In this document: in pieces, positions 23,930 to 31,626 of the stretch
Position numbering within the stretch: position 1 is the stretch's first letter
Layout of the letters: each line of letters opens with the position of its first letter
Assembly (NCBI GenBank): GCA_934643145.1
Contig: CAKUBM010000008.1
Span: 25,059 to 89,058 of the forward strand
Source of the DNA: an uncultured Collinsella sp.
Lineage (GTDB): Bacteria > Actinomycetota > Coriobacteriia > Coriobacteriales > Coriobacteriaceae
DNA: 64,000 bases
Direction: 5' to 3'
Position numbers and translations under genes: made by a program
Notes under the pieces: model-generated
The model's input: the letters and a program-made list of their open reading frames with translations, nothing else
Database searches by the model: none
What the model was told of the DNA's origin: nothing

Positions 23930-26647
23930 ATGGACACCGTCAGCAATTACACCGAAACGCTCGAAAAGACCGTCCGTGACCTTCTCGAGCGTCAGGATGA
24001 TCTGATTAGGACGGCCTTTACCGACCAGCTCACCGGACTTGGCAACCGCGGCGGCTTTGCCCGTTCCCTAGAGGAAATCTGGGAGCAGGAACTGCCCGTG
24101 ACCATGGCGTTTATCGACATCGATAACCTTAAGCACTGCAACGACGTCTTCGGGCATGACGAGGGCAACCGCTATATCTTGCAGGTAAGCCTCTATCTCA
24201 AGCTGTATATGAAGGTGGACGAGGCGGCGTTTCGCATAGGCGGCGACGAGTTTGCTATCCTGTCTACGATTGCGACCGAGGACGACCTCGCCGAGCGCCT
24301 GGAACACTGCCGAACGGTCCTACTCAAAAACAACGATTCCGAGATGCCTCACTCGTTTAGCTACGGAGTGTCGCACGCCGACCCCGCCCTGGGTGAAGTC
24401 TCCAATCGCATGACACTCGATGCCGACCATCGCATGTACGACTACAAGCTACGCCATGCCATGCATCTTGATCGACGCAATATCGCGCAAGTCCACACCG
24501 ACGACTTCGAAATAAGCGATCGCGTTTTTGACGCCTTTTCGATGCTCAACGAAGGCCGTTATTGCTTTATCGAGAACTTGGACAAACATCGCACCCTTTG
24601 GTCACAAGGCGCCCTGCGCGATCTCGGTCTTCCTTCTGAGCATGTAGACAACTGCCACGATTACTGGAAAACGCGCGTCCACCCCGATGACCTTGAGGCC
24701 TACATCAACGACATCGACCAAATCTATAATGGCTCCAAACACCGCCGCGTCATGCAGTACCGCATGCGCAATGCCGCGGGCGACTACGTCCTCTGCCGCG
24801 CTCGCGGGTTTCGCATCGACGGCGACGGAAATACCCCCTCGCTCTATGTCGGCGAACTTGTTAACCACTCACTCGCCGAGACCGTCGACGCCGCCACGGG
24901 CCTCGGAACGCAGCGTATGCTGATCAACGCTATCGATGCCTGCCGTCGCGACCGTTGCGAGACGGGGCTTATAGCGGTCCGCGTTTGTGGCACGGCAAAG
25001 TTCAACGAGCTCTACGGGGCCGAGGCTGTCGACAACATGCTCGCCGAATACGCAGGCCGCATGTTATCGATCACCCGCGGCAGAAGTCGCGTCTTCCGCT
25101 CGCGAAACGCCCAGTTCGTCGTGCTCAGCAACGATCTGGACCACGGGGCATTCGAGCAACTGACCCATCATCTTAAAGAGGCCGTTTTCGCTCCTGTTCG
25201 AATCGCGAACGACACCATTACCCCCGTCTGTCTTGTCGTCCCGGCCTTTTACGAGCGCTTAATCAATCAAGCGACCGCTGTTTTAGGCGAACTCGACCGT
25301 CGTCTTCGCGCCGCCGGCGGGCTTGCCCCCAACGACAGCCTCCCCATACCCGAGATTGAGCGTAAAAGCGCCGTCGCCGAACGCATCGATACGCTCACGG
25401 GCCTCTATCGACCCAGCGAGTTTATGCGGCGCGCCAACGCATTTCTGAGGACAGGGCGCGACGGCGCTTGGTGTATCGCCACCGTCGACATGGGTCATAT
25501 GCGACTGTTTAACGAATGGCACGGACAGGCCGAGGGCGACCGCGTGCTCGCCGATGTGGGCACGGTCCTCAAAGACATCGAGAATGCCGAGATGGGCGTC
25601 GCAGGATACTGGGGCCAAGACGACTTTTGCATTCTCATCCCCTTTGAGCACGACACCGTCCATCAAATCTATAACCGCGTTCGCGCCGCCGTGGCCAAGC
25701 ATGATGACGGCGTGGGTTTCTGGCCGTCCATGGGCGTTTGCCCCATCGACCCCAACGAGGAAATCACCATCGACGCGCAGGCCAAGGCCATGTTTACCAA
25801 TCGGCGCGCAAAAAACGACTTTAAGGAGCGCGTCGCCATTTTCCGCCCCGAGGAGTACGAGCGCGAAACCGCGTTCCACCGCACGCTGACCGAATTCCAG
25901 TATGCGTTCTCAAACGGCCACATTACCTACTACCTGCAGCCCCAGGTCGACATGGAAACTGGCGAGATCGTTGGCGCCGAGGCGCTCACGCGCTGGATTG
26001 GCAAGGACGGTTCCCTCATTTCGCCTGTAACGTTTATCCCCACACTCGAGGAAAGCGGCTTTGTAGTGACGCTCGACAAGTACATTTGGCAGGGCGTCGC
26101 CTCGTGGCTGCGCGAGCGCATCGACCGGGGGCTTCGCGTGGTTCCGATCTCGCTCAATGTGTCGCGCGTGGATATCCTTGCCTGCGACGTTGCCGAACAT
26201 ATGGGAGCACTTGCCGCCCAATACAACCTACCGCCCGAACTTATGCGCATCGAGATCACCGAGACAGCCTATACGGGAGAATCCGAGGCCGTGGATAAAC
26301 TGACTGCCGGCCTGCACACCCGCGGCTTCTCAACCTATATGGACGACTTTGGCACCGGCCAGTCCACGCTCGCGATGCTCAAGAACGTCAACGTCGACGT
26401 CATCAAGCTTGACCGCACGTTTGTTCCCGCCGACGGAGATCAAGGCCGCAGCGCGCAAATCATTACATCAATGCTCGATATGGCGCAGTCGCTCCATCTG
26501 CCCGTCGTGGTCGAAGGCGTCGAGACAAATGAGCAGGCGAACATGCTACGACAGATGGGCGCCCGCTACGCCCAGGGCTTCCTCTACTACCGCCCCATGC
26601 CGGCGAATGATTTTGAGGCATTGCTCGATGGTGGCAATAACAACTGA
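23930..26647 (+). CDS. GGDEF-PAS-(degenerate GGDEF)x2-EAL cyclic-di-GMP protein
   Basis: About 905 residues. Residues 30-190 are a canonical diguanylate cyclase (DQLTGLGNRGG, FIDIDNLKHCND, RIGGDEF at about 104). Residues 200-310 are PAS-like (VHPDDLEAY, MQYRMRNAAGDYV). Two further GGDEF-like folds have lost the motif (SRNAQF near 380; WGQDDF near 560). From residue 650 an EAL phosphodiesterase has AEALTRW, DDFGTGQS and VVEGVET, all catalytic elements. So it may both make and break c-di-GMP. No membrane segment. The start ATG is chosen by domain onset; its ribosome site is weak (AGAAAG). Confidence 0.85.
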   Translation: MDTVSNYTETLEKTVRDLLERQDDLIRTAFTDQLTGLGNRGGFARSLEEIWEQELPVTMAFIDIDNLKHCNDVFGHDEGNRYILQVSLYLKLYMKVDEAAFRIGGDEFAILSTIATEDDLAERLEHCRTVLLKNNDSEMPHSFSYGVSHADPALGEVSNRMTLDADHRMYDYKLRHAMHLDRRNIAQVHTDDFEISDRVFDAFSMLNEGRYCFIENLDKHRTLWSQGALRDLGLPSEHVDNCHDYWKTRVHPDDLEAYINDIDQIYNGSKHRRVMQYRMRNAAGDYVLCRARGFRIDGDGNTPSLYVGELVNHSLAETVDAATGLGTQRMLINAIDACRRDRCETGLIAVRVCGTAKFNELYGAEAVDNMLAEYAGRMLSITRGRSRVFRSRNAQFVVLSNDLDHGAFEQLTHHLKEAVFAPVRIANDTITPVCLVVPAFYERLINQATAVLGELDRRLRAAGGLAPNDSLPIPEIERKSAVAERIDTLTGLYRPSEFMRRANAFLRTGRDGAWCIATVDMGHMRLFNEWHGQAEGDRVLADVGTVLKDIENAEMGVAGYWGQDDFCILIPFEHDTVHQIYNRVRAAVAKHDDGVGFWPSMGVCPIDPNEEITIDAQAKAMFTNRRAKNDFKERVAIFRPEEYERETAFHRTLTEFQYAFSNGHITYYLQPQVDMETGEIVGAEALTRWIGKDGSLISPVTFIPTLEESGFVVTLDKYIWQGVASWLRERIDRGLRVVPISLNVSRVDILACDVAEHMGALAAQYNLPPELMRIEITETAYTGESEAVDKLTAGLHTRGFSTYMDDFGTGQSTLAMLKNVNVDVIKLDRTFVPADGDQGRSAQIITSMLDMAQSLHLPVVVEGVETNEQANMLRQMGARYAQGFLYYRPMPANDFEALLDGGNNN

Positions 26648-26706
26648 TACGCTCGCGCGCAAAACACCACCGCCGAAGGGGGCATTTGTCTCCATTAGCT
26701 AACTTA

Positions 26707-26735
26707 TATCCCCAATTCAAACCGAATTGGGGATA
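26707..26735. repeat. 12-bp perfect hairpin between the two c-di-GMP genes
   Basis: TATCCCCAATTC (26707-26718) and GAATTGGGGATA (26724-26735) pair perfectly around a 5-nt loop. No U-run. It may insulate or stabilise the transcript between the tandem genes. Confidence 0.6.
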
Positions 26736-26774
26736 TGATACAAACCGTTGTTCTGCCCAAGGAGGTTATTCATC

Positions 26775-28304
26775 ATGAACGAGTCATACCACTTGGGCGA
26801 GCAATCGATTATTGCCTATCTTCAGCGACTTGCGAATGGTGTCTCGACCGCCGAACTCGATGTTTCCGCGCTGCCTGCTGAGCTGCGCGCCGTTGGTGAG
26901 CAACTGCAAAAGACGCATGCCATCCTGCAACAAGAGCGCCAGCTGCTTGAGTGCAACGCCTATATCGATCCGCTCACCAACTTGGGCAACCGCGGCGGAC
27001 TCGACCGTCACGTCGAGCAGCTCTGGCGCAAAGGCGACCCCTTCACCTGCGCCTATATTGACATCGACCATCTCAAGCATTGCAATGATAGGTTTGGCCA
27101 CGCCGAAGGCAATCGCTATATTCTGAGCATCTGCCGCACGCTCTCCGAAACCATGGAGCACGATGAGATGCTGTTCCGTATCGGTGGAGACGAGTTTGTA
27201 CTCGTGTCCCCCACGGCAAGCGAAGCTGAGCTCGAGCAGCGTATGGAACAGGCCCGTGCCGATCTAATCGAAGCAACCTCCGGCGGCAAAGCGCTCATGA
27301 TCGCTAGCTTTAGCTTTGGCTGCTCGCGCGTCGATCCACTTGCCGGCGACACGCGTCGCCAGATGACGATGGATGCCGATCGCAAGATGTATCGTTATAA
27401 GCTTATGCATCGTGTGCAGCAGCCGAAAGACAATGGTGCGCCGCAACACCCAATTGCCGAGCAGCTTCCGTGCAACGACCGGGTGTTCCAAGCGATCTCC
27501 ATGAGCTCCGAGACGCGCTATCCGTTCATCATCAATCTCGATACGGGCGAATCGCAATGGTCGGTCAACGCCGTGCGCGATTTTGATCTGCCTTCCCAGC
27601 ACCCTTTTAACTCGGTCGACATGTGGCTTGCCCGCGTTCACCCCGAGGACCGCGACAACGTACGCGCCGAGCTCGATATGGTGATAAACGGTACGTGGCA
27701 CTTCCATTACATGCAGTATCGCGTAATGGACGCCACCGGAGCGTACGCGTTGTGCGACTGCACGGGCTACCGCTTGGACGGCACCGATACCGAGCCTAGC
27801 ATGTACGTGGGCATTATCATCAACCGAAGCCTAGCGGATACGACCGACTCGGTAACGGGCCTGGGCGATGTCCACGCCCTGGTCAACGCCATTGGCGAAA
27901 TGCGTCGCGTGGCGCGCAAGGCTGGTTTGATCGCCATCAAAATCGACGATATCGCTCAGGTCAATGCCCGCTTTGGCTTTGATGCGGGCGACCGCGTTTT
28001 GGCAGAAAGCGCCGCCTGCCTCATGGAATGCTCGCGCGGCAAGGGTCGCCTGTTCCGCTCGACGGGGCCGACGTTCGCGGCGCTTTTCGACGAATTCGAT
28101 CCCGAAGAGACCGACGCGATCGCAGAAGAAATCGAGCGGTTCCTGGGTTCTCCCGTGCTCATCGGCTCGCTTGAATATCAGCCACCCATTCGTGTGGCGA
28201 CACTTCATCTGGACGCTGTCGATCGACAGCCCGTTTCCATTTTGAACGAGCTCAAAGCGCGGCTTATAGAGGCACCGCAAGTACCGGGCACCAAGCTGGA
28301 CTAG
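26775..28304 (+). CDS. GGDEF-PAS-(degenerate GGDEF) diguanylate cyclase
   Basis: 509 residues, a clear paralogue of the first half of the preceding gene: NAYIDPLTNLGNRGG, YIDIDHLKHCNDRFGHAEGNRYIL and RIGGDEF (about residue 137) match it closely. A PAS-like region (ARVHPEDRDNV, MQYRVMDATGAYA) and a second GGDEF-like fold without the motif (SVTGLGDVHALV onward) follow. There is no EAL domain, so net output should be c-di-GMP synthesis. AAGGAGG precedes the ATG at 26775. The 5' coiled segment (residues 30-65) may dimerise it. Confidence 0.9.
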   Translation: MNESYHLGEQSIIAYLQRLANGVSTAELDVSALPAELRAVGEQLQKTHAILQQERQLLECNAYIDPLTNLGNRGGLDRHVEQLWRKGDPFTCAYIDIDHLKHCNDRFGHAEGNRYILSICRTLSETMEHDEMLFRIGGDEFVLVSPTASEAELEQRMEQARADLIEATSGGKALMIASFSFGCSRVDPLAGDTRRQMTMDADRKMYRYKLMHRVQQPKDNGAPQHPIAEQLPCNDRVFQAISMSSETRYPFIINLDTGESQWSVNAVRDFDLPSQHPFNSVDMWLARVHPEDRDNVRAELDMVINGTWHFHYMQYRVMDATGAYALCDCTGYRLDGTDTEPSMYVGIIINRSLADTTDSVTGLGDVHALVNAIGEMRRVARKAGLIAIKIDDIAQVNARFGFDAGDRVLAESAACLMECSRGKGRLFRSTGPTFAALFDEFDPEETDAIAEEIERFLGSPVLIGSLEYQPPIRVATLHLDAVDRQPVSILNELKARLIEAPQVPGTKLD

Positions 28305-28308
28305 CGTT

Positions 28309-28353
28309 GTGGGGCGCGACGTGAAACACAAGCCGTTTCACATCGCGCCCCAC
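28309..28353 (+). terminator. long hairpin after the diguanylate cyclase gene
   Basis: GTGGGGCGCGA-cGTGAAAC pairs with GTTTCAc-TCGCGCCCCAC around a short loop, 5 bp past the stop codon. No long U-run follows. Confidence 0.65.
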
Positions 28354-28415
28354 GCCATCTGCCCTCTCGTGCGATAATCCTCCGCAGAAGTCACCAACAG
28401 CAGAGGGAGTTTGTG

Positions 28416-29039
28416 ATGAAGGTTCTTTTGGTCAATGGCAGTCCCAAGGCAAACGGCAACACCGCCACGGCGCTTGCCGAGGTCGCAGGGCAACTTAATG
28501 CAGAAGGCATTGATACCGAGGTGTTTCAACTGGGCGCCAAGCCCATTCGCGATTGCATCGGTTGCGGCCAGTGCGGCAAGCTTGGCGGTCGCTGCACCTT
28601 TGACGATGACGTGGTCAACGAGCTGATCGCTGCTGCCGAACAGGCCGACGGTTTTGTCTTTGGCTCCCCCGTCTACTATGCGCATCCCAGCGGACGCATC
28701 CTCTCGGCCCTCGACCGCGCATTCTATGCCGGCAGCAAGGCCTTTGCGCACAAACCCGGCGCCGCGGTCGCCGTCGCCCGTCGCGGCGGCACGTCGACCA
28801 CCTTCGACGTGCTCAACAAATACTTCACTATCAACCAGATGCCCGTGGTGGCCTCCACGTACTGGAACAACGTCTTTGGTGCCATGCCTGGCGAGGCCGC
28901 CCAGGACGCCGAGGGCCTTGCCACCATGCGAAACATCGGCAAAAACATGGCCTGGCTCCTGCGTTGCATCGAGGCAGGCAAGGCTGCCGGCATCGATGCC
29001 CCCGAGGCCGATCGCGAGCGCACCAACTTCATTCGATAA
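28416..29039 (+). CDS. flavodoxin-fold NAD(P)H-dependent FMN reductase / iron-sulfur flavoprotein-like
   Basis: 207 residues. VLLVNGSPKANGNTATAL is the FMN phosphate loop, and GSPVYYAHPSGRILSALDRAF the second flavin-binding loop. DCIGCGQCGKLGGRC, a compact four-cysteine cluster at residues 45-60, resembles the cysteine motif of iron-sulfur flavoproteins. It probably reduces quinones, azo or nitro compounds, or metals. GAGGGAG lies 6 bases before the ATG at 28416; the GTG at 28413 is less well placed. Confidence 0.88.
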   Translation: MKVLLVNGSPKANGNTATALAEVAGQLNAEGIDTEVFQLGAKPIRDCIGCGQCGKLGGRCTFDDDVVNELIAAAEQADGFVFGSPVYYAHPSGRILSALDRAFYAGSKAFAHKPGAAVAVARRGGTSTTFDVLNKYFTINQMPVVASTYWNNVFGAMPGEAAQDAEGLATMRNIGKNMAWLLRCIEAGKAAGIDAPEADRERTNFIR

Positions 29040-29043
29040 GTCC

Positions 29044-29215
29044 AGCGGTGGTCGCCTCGAAGTTCTATCAATGTCAGCGAAAAGCCAGCTGATGAGGCAA
29101 GGTGCCTTGAAAGAGGAGGGCGCTGGGCTTTTGCCCGCGCCCGACGATTGAAAGGCAGATTGCCCATCAGATGGCTTTGCAGCGTCGAGGTGACCGCCGT
29201 TCGTTAGAACGGCGG
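29044..29215 (+). ncRNA. candidate structured cis-regulatory RNA upstream of the ArsC/Spx-like gene
   Basis: An outer helix pairs CGGTGGTCGCCTCGA (29046-29060) with 29185-29199 over 15 bp (two G-U). An inner helix pairs AAAGCCAGCTGATG (29081-29094) with 29165-29178 at 13 of 14. Inside are three hairpins: 29095-29107 (AGGCA/TGCCT), 29118-29142 (a 10-bp GC stem with TTTT loop) and 29154-29164 (GGCA/TGCC). The 3' end of the outer helix overlaps a rival 9-bp hairpin, CCGCCGTTC (29194-29202) with GAACGGCGG (29207-29215), which buries the GGCGG ribosome site of the next gene. That is a two-state riboswitch layout. I do not recognise the class. Confidence 0.6.
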
Positions 29216-29224
29216 AACATAGAT

Positions 29225-29566
29225 ATGAACGTGCAAATCTTCGGCACCAAGAAGTCCTTCGACACTAAGAAGGCCCAGCGCTATTTTAAAGAGCGCCGCA
29301 TTAAGGTGCAGTTTATTGACCTTAAGGAAAAGGAGATGAGCAAAGGCGAGCTCACGAGTGTCATGCAGGCGGTCGGCGGCATCGACAAGCTGCTCAACCC
29401 CAAGGCCAAAGACGAGGAGACACTCGCGCTCATCCAGCACCTCACGCCCAGCCAGCGCTTCGACAAGCTGCTCGAGAATCAGCAGGTACTGGCTGAGCCC
29501 ATCGTGCGCAACGGTAAAAAGGCGACCGTCGGCTATTGCCCCGATGTATGGGGAGCCTGGGAGTAG
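29225..29566 (+). CDS. ArsC/Spx-family protein without the active-site cysteine
   Basis: 113 residues of the thioredoxin-like ArsC/Spx/YffB family. The C-terminal PIVRNGKKATVGY is the family hallmark and the length is normal. The N-terminal redox site, usually N-C-D-T-C-x-K, reads GTKKSFDTKKA, so the catalytic Cys is Ser; the only Cys is in GYCPDVW. It is unlikely to reduce arsenate and may act by protein binding, as Spx does with RNA polymerase. The ribosome site GGCGG lies in the hairpin of the leader RNA just upstream. Confidence 0.82.
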   Translation: MNVQIFGTKKSFDTKKAQRYFKERRIKVQFIDLKEKEMSKGELTSVMQAVGGIDKLLNPKAKDEETLALIQHLTPSQRFDKLLENQQVLAEPIVRNGKKATVGYCPDVWGAWE

Positions 29567-29652
29567 CCTGTGTTATTTGCCGGCTCGTGGGTATAAGAGC
29601 GAGCGTTTGGCATATGATTCAACTGTAAGCCATGTCTAACAAAGGAGGGCAC

Positions 29653-30783
29653 ATGCCCAACAAACCCGTGAAGATCATCATGCTTACCGGATACCTCGGT
29701 GCCGGCAAGACCACGCTGCTCAACCACATCCTCGCTAACGACGGCGGCATCCGCGCCGCCGTGATCGTCAACGATATCGGCGAGATCAACGTCGACGCCA
29801 GCCTTATCGCCGACGGCGGCCTTTCCGAGACCGACGACCTCATCCCGCTCACCAACGGCTGCATCTGCTGTACGCTTTCGGATGACTTGGCCAACCAGCT
29901 GCAGGGCATCGCCGACTCGGGCAAGTTCGACTACATCATCATCGAGGCCTCGGGCATTTGCGAGCCCATCCCCATCGCCTACACCATCTCGAGCTTCTGC
30001 GACGAGGCCAAGGTGGGCGGCGAGCCCAAGCTCGCACTCGACAACATCGTGGCCGTGGTCGACTGCGCCCGCATGTACGACGAGTTCAACGGCGGTCGCG
30101 ACCTGCTGGCCGAGGACATCGACGAGGACGACATCGAAAGCCTGCTCATCCAGCAGATCGAGTTTTGCTCCACGCTGATCCTCAACAAGACCGATACCGT
30201 CACGCCTGAGCAGATCGCCGAGCTCAAGGCCATCGTGCGCAGCCTGCAGAAGGACGCCGTGATCGTCGAGGCCCAAAACGGCGAGGTCCCCATGGAGGAA
30301 CTGCTCGATACCGACCGCTTCGACTTTATGCGCGCCTACAACTCCGCCGCCTGGATCGAGGCCATGGAGCACCCCGAGGAGCACGACGACCCCGAGGTGC
30401 TCGAGTACGACATCGAGACCTTTGTGTACTCGCGCCGCAAGCCATTTGACCTGCAGAAGTTCACCGATTTTGTTGAGCAGGAGTGGCCCGACGAGGTCAT
30501 CCGCGTCAAGGGCCCGCTGTGGCAGGCCAGCAATCCGGACATGTGCTACATGTTTGAGCAGGCCGGCCACCAGATGCGCCTGATGGAGAACGGCTTGTTC
30601 GTTGACTCCGCGCCCGAGGGCGAGAAGCAGAAGATCATCGACGAGAACCCCGAGATCATGCAGATTTGGGACGACGAGACGGGCGACCGCATGACGAGCC
30701 TGTGCATCATCGGCCGTCACATGGACAAGGATGCGCTCATCGCCTCCCTCGATGCCTGCCTGACTGACTGGCACCGCGCCTAG
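29653..30783 (+). CDS. CobW/COG0523-family metallochaperone GTPase
   Basis: 376 residues. Walker A GYLGAGKTT, the metal-binding NGCICCTL (CxCC), an ASGICEP switch region and the guanine motif NKTD are all present, and the CobW_C domain closes the protein (LWQASNP to WDDETGDR). These GTPases deliver Zn, Co or other metals to target enzymes. The start at 29653 has AAAGGAGGG; the ATG at 29632 has none. The sequence has no His-rich loop. Single gene with a terminator. Confidence 0.93.
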   Translation: MPNKPVKIIMLTGYLGAGKTTLLNHILANDGGIRAAVIVNDIGEINVDASLIADGGLSETDDLIPLTNGCICCTLSDDLANQLQGIADSGKFDYIIIEASGICEPIPIAYTISSFCDEAKVGGEPKLALDNIVAVVDCARMYDEFNGGRDLLAEDIDEDDIESLLIQQIEFCSTLILNKTDTVTPEQIAELKAIVRSLQKDAVIVEAQNGEVPMEELLDTDRFDFMRAYNSAAWIEAMEHPEEHDDPEVLEYDIETFVYSRRKPFDLQKFTDFVEQEWPDEVIRVKGPLWQASNPDMCYMFEQAGHQMRLMENGLFVDSAPEGEKQKIIDENPEIMQIWDDETGDRMTSLCIIGRHMDKDALIASLDACLTDWHRA

Positions 30784-30821
30784 GTTTATCTAAGCGGGCA
30801 TTTTTCCGCTACGTAACCGCC

Positions 30822-30862
30822 AAACCACCACGAAGGTGCCTGTCCCCTTCGTGGTGGTTTTT
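30822..30862 (+). terminator. cobW-family gene terminator
   Basis: AAACCACCACGAAGG (30822-30836) pairs with CCTTCGTGGTGGTTT (30846-30860), followed by TT. The loop reads TGCCTGTCC. Confidence 0.9.
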
Positions 30863-30883
30863 CGTTCTGAGCCAAGGAGATTC

Positions 30884-31483
30884 ATGTTCAACATTGTGCT
30901 GTATGCGCCCGAGATTCCGGCCAATACGGGCAATATCGGCCGCACCTGCGTGGTTACCGGCTCCCGCCTGCATCTGGTGGAGCCACTGGGGTTTTCGCTC
31001 GACGACAAGACGGTGCGTCGCGCCGGCCTGGGCTACTGGCAAAACTTGGACGTGACGACCTATGCCGGCTGGGAGGATTTCCTTGCGTGCAACAGCCTCT
31101 CCCCCGCCGATGGTCGCCTACATCTGCTGACCAAAAAGGCACGCCGCACCTATGCGCAAAGTACCTACCGCGACGGTGACTATTTGGTCTTTGGCAGCGA
31201 GAGCTCGGGCATTCCCGAGGAGCTGCTCGCTGTGGCGCCCACGCGCTGCGAGCGCATCCCTATGCTGCGCGATTGCGACTCACTCAATAACGCCGAGGCT
31301 TGGGAAGCCCACGAGGAATCGCTCGGACATACCGAGGACAGCCACGAAGCCATCCTTCAACAGGATATCTGCGGCAACTTCGTCGACCCGGACGACTACC
31401 GCATCAGCGCACTCAACCTCTCCAACAGCGCCGCCATCGTCCTCTACGAGGCCCTGCGCCAAACAGGCTTTCCGGGAATGTGA
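30884..31483 (+). CDS. trmL: tRNA (cytidine/uridine-34 2'-O)-methyltransferase TrmL
   Basis: 199-residue SPOUT methyltransferase modifying the wobble base of leucine tRNAs. VLYAPEIPANTGNIGRTC, FGSESSGIPEELL and SALNLSNSAAIVLYEALRQ are the three trefoil-knot motifs. Between IPMLRDCDSLNN and YRISALNLSN there is an insertion of about 40 mostly acidic residues not present in the short E. coli TrmL (157 aa). The ATG at 30884 has AAGGAG. The stop codon TGA is embedded in the palindrome at 31476-31511. Confidence 0.9.
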   Translation: MFNIVLYAPEIPANTGNIGRTCVVTGSRLHLVEPLGFSLDDKTVRRAGLGYWQNLDVTTYAGWEDFLACNSLSPADGRLHLLTKKARRTYAQSTYRDGDYLVFGSESSGIPEELLAVAPTRCERIPMLRDCDSLNNAEAWEAHEESLGHTEDSHEAILQQDICGNFVDPDDYRISALNLSNSAAIVLYEALRQTGFPGM

Positions 31484-31511
31484 CAAAGGGACTGCCCCTA
31501 TTTTCACATTC
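31476..31511. repeat. family A palindrome overlapping the trmL stop codon
   Basis: GAATGTGA (31476-31483) pairs with TCACATTC (31504-31511), enclosing CAAAGGGACTGCCCC. The trmL TGA is the last codon of the left arm. It resembles the copies at 32736, 35286 and 35891. Confidence 0.7.
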
Positions 31512-31626
31512 AAGCACCATGTCGATGACACACACCTAATTGATGCTCTAAATTACGGACCATCGCTTTTAATCAGAATTAACTAGAATAAAATGAAGTT
31601 AAACGGCGGTGTGAAAGGAGAGCCTT

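Noticed and set aside
29084-29115. CTGATGAG...GAAA resembling a hammerhead ribozyme core
   Set aside because: CTGATGAGGCA-AGG-TGCC is followed by TTGAAA instead of the immediate GAAA, and no NUH cleavage site pairs correctly; the CTGATG also belongs to the 13-of-14 helix.
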